From the NCBI GenBank assembly GCA_035946625.1, contig DASYZE010000069.1, positions 22,186 through 86,185 of the forward strand: a DNA stretch of 64,000 nt, written 5' to 3'. Origin of the DNA: DASYXZ01 sp035946625. GTDB lineage: Bacteria > Acidobacteriota > Terriglobia > UBA7540. Each line of letters begins with the position of its first letter. The stretch's first letter is position 1. The notes below the pieces were generated by a model. That model saw only the letters and a list, made by a program, of their open reading frames with translations, searched no databases and was not told the DNA's origin. Of the stretch, positions 1-8,231 are shown piece after piece. The position numbers and the translations under genes are program-made.

Positions 1-1538
1 ACAGTGCCCGGACGCCGCTGATGATCGCCTCAACCCGCTTCGGATCGCTGCCCGTCGTCAAACTCCTGCTTGACCACGGGGCCAATCCGAACGCGCAATC
101 GCCCGCCCTGTTTGGCCAGATGACTCCGTTAGCCGAGGCGGCCTATGCCGGCGACGCCGCCACCATGCGCACTCTGATCCAGCACGGCGCCGACGTGAAC
201 GGCGCCGGAGCCAACACGCTGGGCAACGCCATCATGGTCAATTGCGAGACCTGCGTCGATCTGGTGATTGGCTCGACCCGCAAAGAGGACCTGACGGGGG
301 TGCTGTTTTTCGACGTCCCGCCACTCGGCGACACACAATGGATCAAGAAGCTTCTCGACCATGGAGCGGACGCCCGTGCGAAAGGCCCCGACGGCTACAC
401 CATCCTGATGCTGGCCGCTCGTTCGGACGCGTTGTCCGTTGACGTCGCGAAAGCCCTGATCGAGCACGGTGCCGATGTCAATGCCAGGAATCCGCAAGGT
501 GAAACTGCGCTCGACTTTGCCCGCCGCCAGGGCCGCACGCCCATTGTGGACCTGCTCATTCATGCGGGAGCCAAAGAATCCACCGCCTCTGCTGAAAAGG
601 CTTTGGCGCCCCAACCAGCCCATACTGTTCAAGCGGCCGTTGAGCGAAGCATCCCTCTGTTGCAACGGACTGACGCCGCCTTTCTGCGCGCCTCGGGCTG
701 CGTCTCCTGCCACAACAACACCTTGACCGCAGCCACATTGGCAATGGCAAGGGCGCGCGGAATCCCGGTGGACGACCGCATCATCGTTCAGGAGAAGACG
801 ACAATTGAATCCTATCTCGAGGGGTGGCGGGAAAGAGTGCTTCAGGGCGTCGGCATTCCGGGGGATTCTGATACCATCAGCGCCATCCTGTTGGGCATAG
901 GGGCGGAAAACTATCCGTCAACACCTGCCACCGACGCTTTGGCGATTTTCCTGCGAAATCACCAATCGCCGCGCGGACAGTGGTACAGCACCGCGCACCG
1001 GCCTCCTCTCGAATCAAGTGACATTCAAGTGACCGCTGTTTCGATGCGCGCGCTTCAAATCTATCGTCCCATCGCCAATCGCTCCGAATACGATAAGCCG
1101 ATTCAGATGGCCGCCGCATGGCTTGCAAATGCTCAACCGCGCACGACCCATGACCGCGCCTTCCAGCTCCTGGGTCTGAAATGGGGCGGCGCAGACACCC
1201 AAATCATCGCGGCAGCGGCGCGCCAACTGATTTCTGAGCAAAGTGCGGACGGCGGCTGGGCACAATTGCCTTCACTCGCCAGCGATGCGTTTGCCACCGG
1301 ACAAGCCTTGGTTTCTCTTAAAGAGTGTGGCGCTCTGGCCGTGACTGACCCGGCCTATCAGCGCGGGACAAAGTATCTGCTGGAAAGCCAGCTGGCGGAT
1401 GGATCCTGGTATGTGAAAAGGCGCGCGCTCCCCATTCAGCCGTATTTTGAGAGCGGTTTTCCGCACGGCCGTGATCAATTTATTTCCGTTGCCGCCACCA
1501 ATTGGGCCACGCAAGCGCTGGCGCTGGCCGCACGCTAG
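1..1538 (+). CDS. Ankyrin-repeat protein with CxxCH motif and toroid-like C-terminus (5' end outside window)
   Basis: The frame is open to the left edge (SARTPLM before the Met at 21), so the true start is upstream. Numbering from that Met, four ankyrin-type repeats cover about residues 1-185 (LLLDHGANPN, LIQHGADVNG, LLDHGADARAKGPDGYT, LIEHGADVNARNPQGET). Residues about 227-231 read CVSCH, a c-type haem attachment signature. The C-terminal half (about 260-505) has spaced GGW/GSW elements (SADGGWAQL, LADGSWY) of the kind seen in the alpha-alpha toroids of squalene/hopene cyclases and prenyltransferases. The ankyrin part implies protein binding; haem attachment would need export and cannot be shown because the N-terminus is missing. 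Enzymatic activity of the toroid part is unproven. Confidence 0.75.
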   Translation, partial: SARTPLMIASTRFGSLPVVKLLLDHGANPNAQSPALFGQMTPLAEAAYAGDAATMRTLIQHGADVNGAGANTLGNAIMVNCETCVDLVIGSTRKEDLTGVLFFDVPPLGDTQWIKKLLDHGADARAKGPDGYTILMLAARSDALSVDVAKALIEHGADVNARNPQGETALDFARRQGRTPIVDLLIHAGAKESTASAEKALAPQPAHTVQAAVERSIPLLQRTDAAFLRASGCVSCHNNTLTAATLAMARARGIPVDDRIIVQEKTTIESYLEGWRERVLQGVGIPGDSDTISAILLGIGAENYPSTPATDALAIFLRNHQSPRGQWYSTAHRPPLESSDIQVTAVSMRALQIYRPIANRSEYDKPIQMAAAWLANAQPRTTHDRAFQLLGLKWGGADTQIIAAAARQLISEQSADGGWAQLPSLASDAFATGQALVSLKECGALAVTDPAYQRGTKYLLESQLADGSWYVKRRALPIQPYFESGFPHGRDQFISVAATNWATQALALAAR

Positions 1539-1823
1539 GGCCGCGTAACTCGAAATTGCGAGACGGCCGATGGCGAGTGTTTGAACCGGCCGCCATCAAT
1601 CGGCATTTCGCTCAATGACTCTGTCCATCCACGGATAAACTTTTCGTATTTCTGCGCCGCCGTACCATACGAATCAAACAGCGGTTGCTTTGCTGCGCGC
1701 GGCTGAACTAAACTGATGGCCTCAGCCAATGTCCTGACCCCCTGCCGCCGGAATTCCCGCTAGGACTGTGAGCTGGATAGACCGGAATCGCGTGCGGGCA
1801 GAGCTCGATAAGGAACCGATACG

Positions 1824-2915
1824 ATGCTGATTGTGATGAAGCCGCAGGCGACCGAAGATGATGTCCGCGGGGTGTGCCGGAAAATTGAGGCGATGGGCTT
1901 CCGTCCCCATCCCATGCCCGGAGCGCAGCGTACCGCCATTGGCATCACCGGCAATCCGGGGCCGCTCGAGCCGGCCGAATTTGAATCTCTGGCCGGTGTT
2001 GCCGAGGCCATCCGCGTATCCAAACCTTATAAGCTGGTGAGCCGCGAGGTGAAGAATGAGGACTCGCTCATTCACGTGAAGCCCTTCGAGGGTTCCGGGC
2101 CCGGGTTCACTTTTGGCGGCCCGGAACTGGCCATCATCGCCGGACCGTGTGCGGTGGAAAGCCGCGAGCAGGCATTTTCCGCCGCCCGACAAGTGAAGAA
2201 GTCGGGCGCGCGACTCTTCCGCGGCGGCGCTTTCAAGCCCCGCACTTCTCCCTACAGTTTCCAGGGAATGGGAGAGGACGGCCTGAAAATTCTTGGCGAG
2301 GTTCGGCGCGAATTCGGCTTGCTCATTGTTACGGAAACCATCGACCCCGAGAATTGCGATCTGGTGGAGCGTTACGCCGACGTGCTGCAAATCGGCGCGC
2401 GCAATATGCAGAACTTTTCCCTGCTCAAGCGCGCGGGCCGCTCCTCAAAGCCGGTGCTGCTGAAACGGGGCATGTCCGCCACCATTGAGGAATTTCTGAT
2501 GGCGGCGGAATACATTCTCGCTGAGGGCAATTACAACGTGATTCTTTGCGAGCGCGGCGTGCGCACCTTTGCCGACCATACACGCAACACACTGGACCTG
2601 AGCGTGATTCCCGAGGTCAAGCGCCTCTCCCACCTCCCCATCATCGTGGACCCCAGTCACGGCACGGGCAAGCGCGACAAAGTGATTCCGCTTTCGCGCG
2701 CCGCCATCGCCGTGGGCGCGGACGGCCTGATCGTCGAAGTTCACCCCCAGCCTGACCACGCCGCCTCCGACGGGTATCAGTCCCTGTTTCCTGACCAATT
2801 CGATTCGTTGATGGAGGAGATCACGGCGATCGCGGGCGTCCTTGGCCGGAGCACCGCTTACCCCGGCCCACAGGCTCTGGGGGCCGCGCCCGCCCTCCGC
2901 GCCACGCCGCAATGA
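1824..2915 (+). CDS. aroF: 3-deoxy-7-phosphoheptulonate (DAHP) synthase, type I-beta
   Basis: Catalyses condensation of phosphoenolpyruvate and erythrose 4-phosphate, the first step of the shikimate pathway, in the cytoplasm. Residues 1-70 form a ferredoxin-like regulatory domain (MLIVMKPQATEDDV), as in Thermotoga-type enzymes where it mediates feedback control. The TIM-barrel core carries AGPCAVES (~112), GGAFKPRTSPYSFQG (~137), LLKRGMSATIEE (~213) and DPSHGTGKR (~276), all family landmarks for substrate and metal binding. Length 363 residues fits the class with the N-terminal extension. An AAGGA ribosome site lies 9-13 nt before the ATG. Its stop overlaps the next ORF, suggesting a three-gene unit with the propeller lipoprotein and Mpg. 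Confidence 0.95.
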   Translation: MLIVMKPQATEDDVRGVCRKIEAMGFRPHPMPGAQRTAIGITGNPGPLEPAEFESLAGVAEAIRVSKPYKLVSREVKNEDSLIHVKPFEGSGPGFTFGGPELAIIAGPCAVESREQAFSAARQVKKSGARLFRGGAFKPRTSPYSFQGMGEDGLKILGEVRREFGLLIVTETIDPENCDLVERYADVLQIGARNMQNFSLLKRAGRSSKPVLLKRGMSATIEEFLMAAEYILAEGNYNVILCERGVRTFADHTRNTLDLSVIPEVKRLSHLPIIVDPSHGTGKRDKVIPLSRAAIAVGADGLIVEVHPQPDHAASDGYQSLFPDQFDSLMEEITAIAGVLGRSTAYPGPQALGAAPALRATPQ

Positions 2916-2995
2916 AGCCAGAGCCCGCCTGCCCATCCTCGCCCGGCCGCACGATTCGATCCTTCCCGCCAGACATTCAAAAGGTACTTCTAGCT

Positions 2996-4081
2996 ATGGT
3001 AAATCTGCTTCTAGTATTACTAAGCATGGGATGCCGCGCGAAAGTGGCTGAGCTCCCTCCCCTTCCCTATCTCGCCTTCGTGGCCAACCAGCATGGCCGC
3101 AGCGTGGCGGTGGTGGACCTGGCCCGGCTGAATGTTTTGGCGGCGGTTTCGGTGGCCCCCGACCCGCTTCAAGTGGTGGTGCGGCCGCAAAGCCATGAAG
3201 TCTACGCCGTTTCCTCTTCGGGCTGGCTGAGCGTGATCTCTTTTCCCGAGCTTCGCGTGACAAAAACTTTGCGCGTTGGGCGCTCGGCAAGCCACCTTGT
3301 CTTTGCGCGCAACGGCCTGCGGGCCTACGTCCTGGAACCGGAGGCTGGGCAGATCGTTTTTGTGGACTGCGGGCAGGGCCGGGAGACGGCGCGCTTGCAC
3401 CCCGCCGGGAAGCTTTCCGGCCTCGCTGTGTCGCCGGATGGAAAAACTTTGGTGGCCGCCGATAGCGATTCCCAGCGCATCTATTTCGTAACAGTTGATG
3501 AGAAGAAAGTGCTGGGCTCGGTCGAGGTGGGCCAATCGCCCGGCCCGCTCGGCATTCTGCCGGACAGCTCCAAGGTGTTCGTGGCGGACACGGGAGAAAA
3601 CAAAATCACAGCCGCGGAGGTGGCCACCCGCCAGGTGCTTTCCAATCTTGAGCTGGGGTCTAGTCCCAGCAGCCTCATCGTGAAGCCCGACGGCGGCGAA
3701 ATTTTTGTGTTGAGCGCCCGCGACTCCACCTTGACCATCTTGGATGCTTTTCACGACGACGTGGAGGAGAGCCTGACTACCGGACGCAATCCCGTTGCCG
3801 CCGTCCTTTCACGTGACGCCACCTTGCTTTACATTGCCTCCGCCGCGGATGGAAACATCATCGCCATGGACGCGCCTGATCGCCAGGTGCTCGCCTCGAC
3901 CCACGTGGGCGTAACGCCCCGCGCCCTGGCCCTCACTCCAGACGAGCGCTATCTTGCGGTGGCAGACGTCGGGACGTCCAGCCTCGCCATTTTGCGGACG
4001 GACCGGAACTCGCTGGTCACCACGATTCCCGTGGGAGACATGCCGGTCGATTTGGTGATTCCCAATTGGCTGAGAAAATGA
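2996..4081 (+). CDS. YVTN-type beta-propeller lipoprotein
   Basis: About 361 residues. From the ATG at 2996 the protein starts MVNLLLVLLSMGC, a short lipoprotein signal with a lipobox-like LSMGC, so it is probably anchored at the envelope. The frame is open upstream to an ATG at 2912 overlapping the aroF stop, but that would bury the signal sequence; an AAGG about 12 nt before 2996 supports the internal start. The rest is a run of about seven 40-45-residue blades (for example VDLARLNVLAAVSV, PDGKTLVAADSDSQRIYFV, PDERYLAVADVGTSSLAIL) typical of YVTN/SMP-30-like propellers. Ligand unknown. The signal-peptide codons contain an AGTATTACT core resembling the AT-rich dyad found further along. Confidence 0.8.
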   Translation: MVNLLLVLLSMGCRAKVAELPPLPYLAFVANQHGRSVAVVDLARLNVLAAVSVAPDPLQVVVRPQSHEVYAVSSSGWLSVISFPELRVTKTLRVGRSASHLVFARNGLRAYVLEPEAGQIVFVDCGQGRETARLHPAGKLSGLAVSPDGKTLVAADSDSQRIYFVTVDEKKVLGSVEVGQSPGPLGILPDSSKVFVADTGENKITAAEVATRQVLSNLELGSSPSSLIVKPDGGEIFVLSARDSTLTILDAFHDDVEESLTTGRNPVAAVLSRDATLLYIASAADGNIIAMDAPDRQVLASTHVGVTPRALALTPDERYLAVADVGTSSLAILRTDRNSLVTTIPVGDMPVDLVIPNWLRK

Positions 4082-4701
4082 AACACGCGATGAATCAAAC
4101 AGCGCGCCACATCCGGCGTCTTAAGCGCGCCGAATTGCCCGCCGATACCGTTGAATTGGCGCGGTATCTCATCGGCAAGACGTTGGTACACGATTCACCT
4201 GCGGGCCGAACGAGCGGGCGCATCACGGAGACGGAGGCGTACCCTGTGGCCGATTCTGCCGGGCACGCTTTTCGCGGCCAAACCCCGGGCAATCGCTCGC
4301 TTTTTCTCGTGCGCGGGACTGCCTACGTTTACTTCACCTACGGGTCATCCTTTATGATGAACGTCGCCAGTGAGAAGCCTGGCACAGGGGCCGGTGTATT
4401 AATTCGCGCCCTCGAGCCGCTGGGGGGCGTTGAACTGATGCAGCGCCGCCGCGGGAAAGAGAAGACGATCGATCTCACTCGCGGCCCCGGCCGGCTCGCC
4501 GTAGCCATGGCCATCGACAAACGTCTCGATGGCGTGGACCTCTGTGCAAAAGGGCCGCTCTGGCTGGGCGCAGCAGTGCGCTCCACCGGAGCCATTGGCC
4601 AGAGCGTGCGCATTGGGTTGACGCGGGAAGTGGAGCGCGTCCTCCGTTTTTATGAGCGCGGCAACAATTTTGTGAGCGGCCCCAGGAATCTCAGCCCCTG
4701 A
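4078..4701 (+). CDS. DNA-3-methyladenine glycosylase (AAG/Mpg family)
   Basis: Base-excision repair glycosylase that removes alkylated purines such as 3-methyladenine and hypoxanthine. Recognisable family segments: LARYLIGKTLVH near the N-terminus, the active-site TETEAYPVADSAGHAFRG with the catalytic Glu, the RSLFLVRGTAYVYFTYG segment, and the RGPGRLAVAMAI stretch that precedes the C-terminal SVRIGLTRE. About 207 residues, normal for bacterial members. The ATG at 4078 overlaps the preceding stop as ATGA, implying translational coupling; in-frame ATGs at 4066 and 4090 are alternatives. Co-transcription with aroF and a propeller lipoprotein has no evident functional logic. Confidence 0.93.
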   Translation: MKHAMNQTARHIRRLKRAELPADTVELARYLIGKTLVHDSPAGRTSGRITETEAYPVADSAGHAFRGQTPGNRSLFLVRGTAYVYFTYGSSFMMNVASEKPGTGAGVLIRALEPLGGVELMQRRRGKEKTIDLTRGPGRLAVAMAIDKRLDGVDLCAKGPLWLGAAVRSTGAIGQSVRIGLTREVERVLRFYERGNNFVSGPRNLSP

Positions 4702-4736
4702 GCCGACTCTTGTTGAAATTGGATCAGGAAATCACC

Positions 4737-7526
4737 TTACTGGAATAGTTCTTCCTTCAAGAGCTTTTGCCCCGCCAGAGAGGTGTAAAACCCCCAGGCC
4801 GCGAGGGTAATGATACTCAGGAGGACCAAGGCGGCGTTGCCCGCGTACCAGGCGCTCGCATCGAGAGTAAGTGGGGCGCTGAGGACGATGTTGACGGTGA
4901 AGATTCCCATCGCCAATGCGATCAAGCCGAATCGCACTGCGGCTACGGCCGCAATCGCGTAGATAATGACATTGGCCGACAGATCCAGCCAGATATGGTC
5001 GGATCTCAGAGTTCCGGGCACCGTAAAAATCGCCACGAAGGCCATCGTCACAAGCCAGGGATTTCGCAGAAGCACACGGAAGACGAAAAGCACGAAGAAG
5101 AAAATCAGCGTCGTGCGAATTGAACTGGATACACTCCTTAGGCACACTCCCAAAGCCGCGCGGGTGCCCAGAAGAAAATAATTGTCCGGAAAGTGGCCGG
5201 ATTCCCCCAATCGCTCCCCGGCGTGAAGCCTCAAGAAAATGACGAAAACCCAAACCAGACCAAGAATGACGCCGAATAAAATGTCACGGCCAACCAGCGG
5301 GTCGCGCCACCGGCCCGCCATCACACGACTCCAGGAGATTAGTGTCTGGGGCCAATGGCGCCGCACATAGGGTTCGAGCGCCAGGTAGACCAGCCACAAG
5401 GTGGCCGCCCAAAACAAGGAAGTGCTCACAGCAAGAATGAAAAGGCCAAAGGTGCTGGCGGCAGCCACCAAGTGGGAGCGGCAGAGCCAGAGCGCCATCT
5501 GCAGCGCAAAGACGGCCCACGCCAGTCGGGCGGCCCCATGTCGGTCGCCCCTGCCCTGAATATAGTTGCGTCGCGCCAGGAAGGCCGCGCCGAAGAAAAT
5601 TAGGATTCCCAGGCAGATATTAATGATCTCGTTTGCCTTGGCGCCTCGGCTGGTTTTTTCCTCCACCATTCGCCCCGGCTTGGTCCACGGGCCAATCAAG
5701 ACGAAGTAAACCGGCTTGCCCCGATAGGCCGCGGCCTCCACGCGGAGCGGGCGCGATGAGCCAGGCCAAGTACCCGTCCACGCCGCTCTGGCGTCAGCCG
5801 CGGCCAGGGAATTCCATGTGGGCTCGGTGGGCTTAAACTGCGCGGGTTCAAGTCCGGCGGCGGCAAAGAGGGGGTTCCAATCCACTGGTTGCGCGGTCTG
5901 CGGTTTATCGTCTTTCTCGGGAGGAACGGCTTCCAGCAACGTCAATCGCCCCTGCTCGTCCAGATTGACGCGGGCCATGCCGGACACTGTACGAGGCGGA
6001 TCATCGGAAGCGACAACTCCGGGAGTCAGCGCCTCATCTCCATAATCCGAGGCCACCAAATCGCGCGGACTCTGGCGATACCAAAAGCGAAGCAGCGCCG
6101 GGCGCGCGGCCAGAATCGCGTCCCAGTCGGGCCGGGGCTTGTCATTCTTCTGCGCGTAATCAATGAAGTCCTGATCGTAGAAAAAGCCGTCCGCGGTATC
6201 CGCAGGCGCGTTGGCGTACCCAAGACCATTCAAAATATCCTGAGCCTTGAGCGCCAGGGCGTCGGCCGAATAATGCGGGTGAATCTTTTCAATCGCGCTC
6301 ATGCGCGCCCCAAGAATAAGCGTGGAGGCGAGCGCCACCAGGACTGCGCCGAGGCAGGCAATTGCCACTCGGGGCGGAAGGCCGGCTTTCTCTCCGGCCG
6401 CCGCCACCAGTTCGGGCGAGGGCGTTTCACCCGCTGCCAGGGCCGCTGCGAGCGGGTCGCCGCCCGGAAGCGCCGCGGCAACGGCCAAGGCGGAGGTGGG
6501 CCTGGCACCGGGATCCTGCTCCAGACAGCGCATGATGATGCGCTCCACGGCGGGATCGAGGTCTTTCACCCAACTGGAAGGCATGCCGAGCGGCTTCTCA
6601 TTGCGGAGGCGGACCAGTTCCGCCAGAGTCCCTGCTTCAAAGGCGCGCTTGCCGGTGAAAATTTCGTAGAGGACGAGGCCCAATGAATAGATATCGCTTC
6701 TCGCCGTCACTTCCCTTCCCGCCATCTGTTCGGGCGCCATATAGGCCGGCGTGCCGCTGCGCACGTCCGCGGTCTGTAAATTATTCGCCAATCCGGCCAG
6801 GCCAAAATCGGTGAGAATGGCGTGCCCCCGGCCATCCAGCATGACGTTGGCAGGCTTCAAGTCCCTGTGCAGGACACCTTCCTTGTGTGCTGCGGCAAGG
6901 CCGGCACAAAGCTGGCGGGCAATCTCCAGCCCCTTGTCGCCGGGCAGCCGCCCAATCCTTCGCAGCAGCGTGGCGAGATCTTCACCATCCACGTATTCCA
7001 TGGAGAGAAAAGTCTGCCCCTCAGCTTCCCCCACGTCATAAACCCGGCAGACGTTGGGATGGGAAACCCGGCGTGCGGTGCGAACTTCATTGCGGAAGCG
7101 GCTCAGAAGGTCTTCATTTTTCGCCGCCGCTTCGGGCAGAAACTTGAGGGCCACGGGCTGGCCTAACACAAGATCGTCGGCGCGATAAACTTCGCCCATC
7201 CCACCCTTTCCTTGCAAGGCGACTATTCTGTAGCGCTCGGCCAGTAAAGTTCCGGGCAGGAACCGGCCTTCAGAAGATAGTCCACTGGAGCTGCTGGCGC
7301 GTCGCGATCCGTCCGAAGGTCGCAGGCCGCCGGTTGGGAGAGGGGAGTTTGACGGATTTTTAGGGGAAGCCGAAGGTGAAGGCTGGGGCGCAGTTTCACC
7401 GGCTGTGGTGAGAGCGTCGGAGCCAAGCGGCGCTCCGCAGGAAAGGCAGAAACGTCCTGACCCTGGGACGTCGGCCCCACACGCCTTGCACTTCACGATA
7501 TTCAAATCCCAACCGCCTTGGTTCAT
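4737..7526 (-). CDS. Membrane-anchored Ser/Thr protein kinase with N-terminal zinc ribbon
   Basis: 929 residues. Residues 13-30 form a CxxC-x10-CxxC zinc ribbon (CKACG...CLSCG). The kinase domain (~100-355) has the glycine loop GKGGMGEVY, the ATP-binding Lys in VALKFL, catalytic HRDLKPANVML, the DFGLA metal motif and APEQMAG, so it should be active. A hydrophobic segment follows at ~385-405, then an extracytoplasmic-looking domain (~405-640), then several membrane helices to the C-terminus (LNICLGILIFFGAAFLA, LFGVILGLVWVFVIFL, VTMAFVAIFTV). This resembles acidobacterial Hanks-type kinases with a sensor region. The frame is also open from LNIVKCKACG, so the exact start is uncertain. It lies head-on to mpg, 35 bp apart. 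Confidence 0.9.
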   Translation of the reverse strand: MNQGGWDLNIVKCKACGADVPGSGRFCLSCGAPLGSDALTTAGETAPQPSPSASPKNPSNSPLPTGGLRPSDGSRRASSSSGLSSEGRFLPGTLLAERYRIVALQGKGGMGEVYRADDLVLGQPVALKFLPEAAAKNEDLLSRFRNEVRTARRVSHPNVCRVYDVGEAEGQTFLSMEYVDGEDLATLLRRIGRLPGDKGLEIARQLCAGLAAAHKEGVLHRDLKPANVMLDGRGHAILTDFGLAGLANNLQTADVRSGTPAYMAPEQMAGREVTARSDIYSLGLVLYEIFTGKRAFEAGTLAELVRLRNEKPLGMPSSWVKDLDPAVERIIMRCLEQDPGARPTSALAVAAALPGGDPLAAALAAGETPSPELVAAAGEKAGLPPRVAIACLGAVLVALASTLILGARMSAIEKIHPHYSADALALKAQDILNGLGYANAPADTADGFFYDQDFIDYAQKNDKPRPDWDAILAARPALLRFWYRQSPRDLVASDYGDEALTPGVVASDDPPRTVSGMARVNLDEQGRLTLLEAVPPEKDDKPQTAQPVDWNPLFAAAGLEPAQFKPTEPTWNSLAAADARAAWTGTWPGSSRPLRVEAAAYRGKPVYFVLIGPWTKPGRMVEEKTSRGAKANEIINICLGILIFFGAAFLARRNYIQGRGDRHGAARLAWAVFALQMALWLCRSHLVAAASTFGLFILAVSTSLFWAATLWLVYLALEPYVRRHWPQTLISWSRVMAGRWRDPLVGRDILFGVILGLVWVFVIFLRLHAGERLGESGHFPDNYFLLGTRAALGVCLRSVSSSIRTTLIFFFVLFVFRVLLRNPWLVTMAFVAIFTVPGTLRSDHIWLDLSANVIIYAIAAVAAVRFGLIALAMGIFTVNIVLSAPLTLDASAWYAGNAALVLLSIITLAAWGFYTSLAGQKLLKEELFQ

Positions 7527-7589
7527 CCCGCCGTATTCGCCTTCACAATGTTGAGCAGGGTTCGCCGCCGAACTGCCATTGCACCAAAC

Positions 7590-7850
7590 TCATTCCATCA
7601 TGATCTGATCCACGTAGCACCAAAGCCAGTCTTCTCCCGGCTGGAAAGATTTAATGATAGGGTGTTTGGTCTTGTGGAAATGCTTGGTGGCGTGTTTATT
7701 TTTTGAGCTGTCGCAGCAGCCCACGTGCCCGCAAGTCAGGCAAAGCCGCAGGTGAACCCACACGTCGCCCATCTCCAGGCATTCCTTGCAGCCATCTCCG
7801 CTGGGCGTTACGTCCTTGATTTGCTGAATATGAGTACACGTTGCGGGCAT
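7590..7850 (-). CDS. Small UBP-type zinc-finger protein
   Basis: 86 residues consisting almost entirely of a ZnF_UBP domain: CTHI near the N-terminus, CKECLEMG, LRLCLTCGHVGCCDS, then HATKHFHKTKHPIIKSF and a closing WLWCYVDQ. The Cys/His spacing is that of the ubiquitin-binding zinc finger of deubiquitinases; in bacteria these stand-alone versions occur without a ubiquitin system and their ligand is unknown. It is upstream of the Ser/Thr kinase on the same strand with a 63-bp gap, so the two may be transcribed together. Confidence 0.85.
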   Translation of the reverse strand: MPATCTHIQQIKDVTPSGDGCKECLEMGDVWVHLRLCLTCGHVGCCDSSKNKHATKHFHKTKHPIIKSFQPGEDWLWCYVDQIMME

Positions 7851-8231
7851 CGGGGCACGCCTCCCGTCCGTGATTCTACCCGCTTTTCGGATACCAGGGA
7901 TAGGAAATCGTTTCGGAGGCAGGAACTTTCCGCAGATTAAGCAGACGGCGGGAGCGCAAAACGCCTGATACCGGTTACCAAGATATTTTTCCCCATCTGT
8001 GAAATCTGCGGAGGCCTTTTACCGGCCGCCTGGGGCGCACCCACTACATTTTCCCGCAGAGGCGCGATGTCGCTGATCCCACTTGGAAAATACAAGAATT
8101 CTCCTTTGCGCCCATCGCGCCTCTGCGGCTTGGCGCGTGGATGTTCAGTTCTTCACAGTTCCATGATGGGATGTAAGCTGCCTTTGGGTAGCCATCTCAA
8201 TGCCATCGGCCACTCCCTGGGGACAAAACAG
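7851..8231. other. Intergenic region with two inverted-repeat pairs
   Basis: No gene is supported here. Two inverted repeats are visible. One pairs CGCAGATTA at 7931-7939 with TGAAATCTGCGG ending near 8011. The second is a perfect 16-bp inverted repeat, CCGCAGAGGCGCGATG at 8054-8069 and its complement at 8113-8128, with a 43-nt loop. Both belong to the CGCAGATTA / CGCAGAGGC class of short interspersed repeats; the region lies between the 3' end of the TonB receptor gene and the 5' end of the zinc-finger gene. Confidence 0.6.
8054..8128. repeat. 16-bp perfect inverted repeat (CGCAGAGGC class)
   Basis: CCGCAGAGGCGCGATG at 8054-8069 is the exact reverse complement of 8113-8128. It sits about 100 bp past the 3' end of the TonB-receptor gene and could fold as a long-loop hairpin; a role as a transcription terminator is possible but there is no T-run. 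Confidence 0.7.

Noticed and set aside
1535..1729. 64-codon minus-strand ORF after the ankyrin gene
   Set aside because: No ribosome site, no domain and overlaps the end of the ankyrin gene.
3009..3025. AGTATTACT core resembling the AT dyad in the propeller lipoprotein gene
   Set aside because: Only about 12 of 17 positions match; may be chance in a Leu/Val-rich signal peptide.
5836..5852. tRNA T-arm-like GGTTCAAGTCC
   Set aside because: Lies inside the Ser/Thr kinase coding sequence and no acceptor or anticodon arm can be folded around it.
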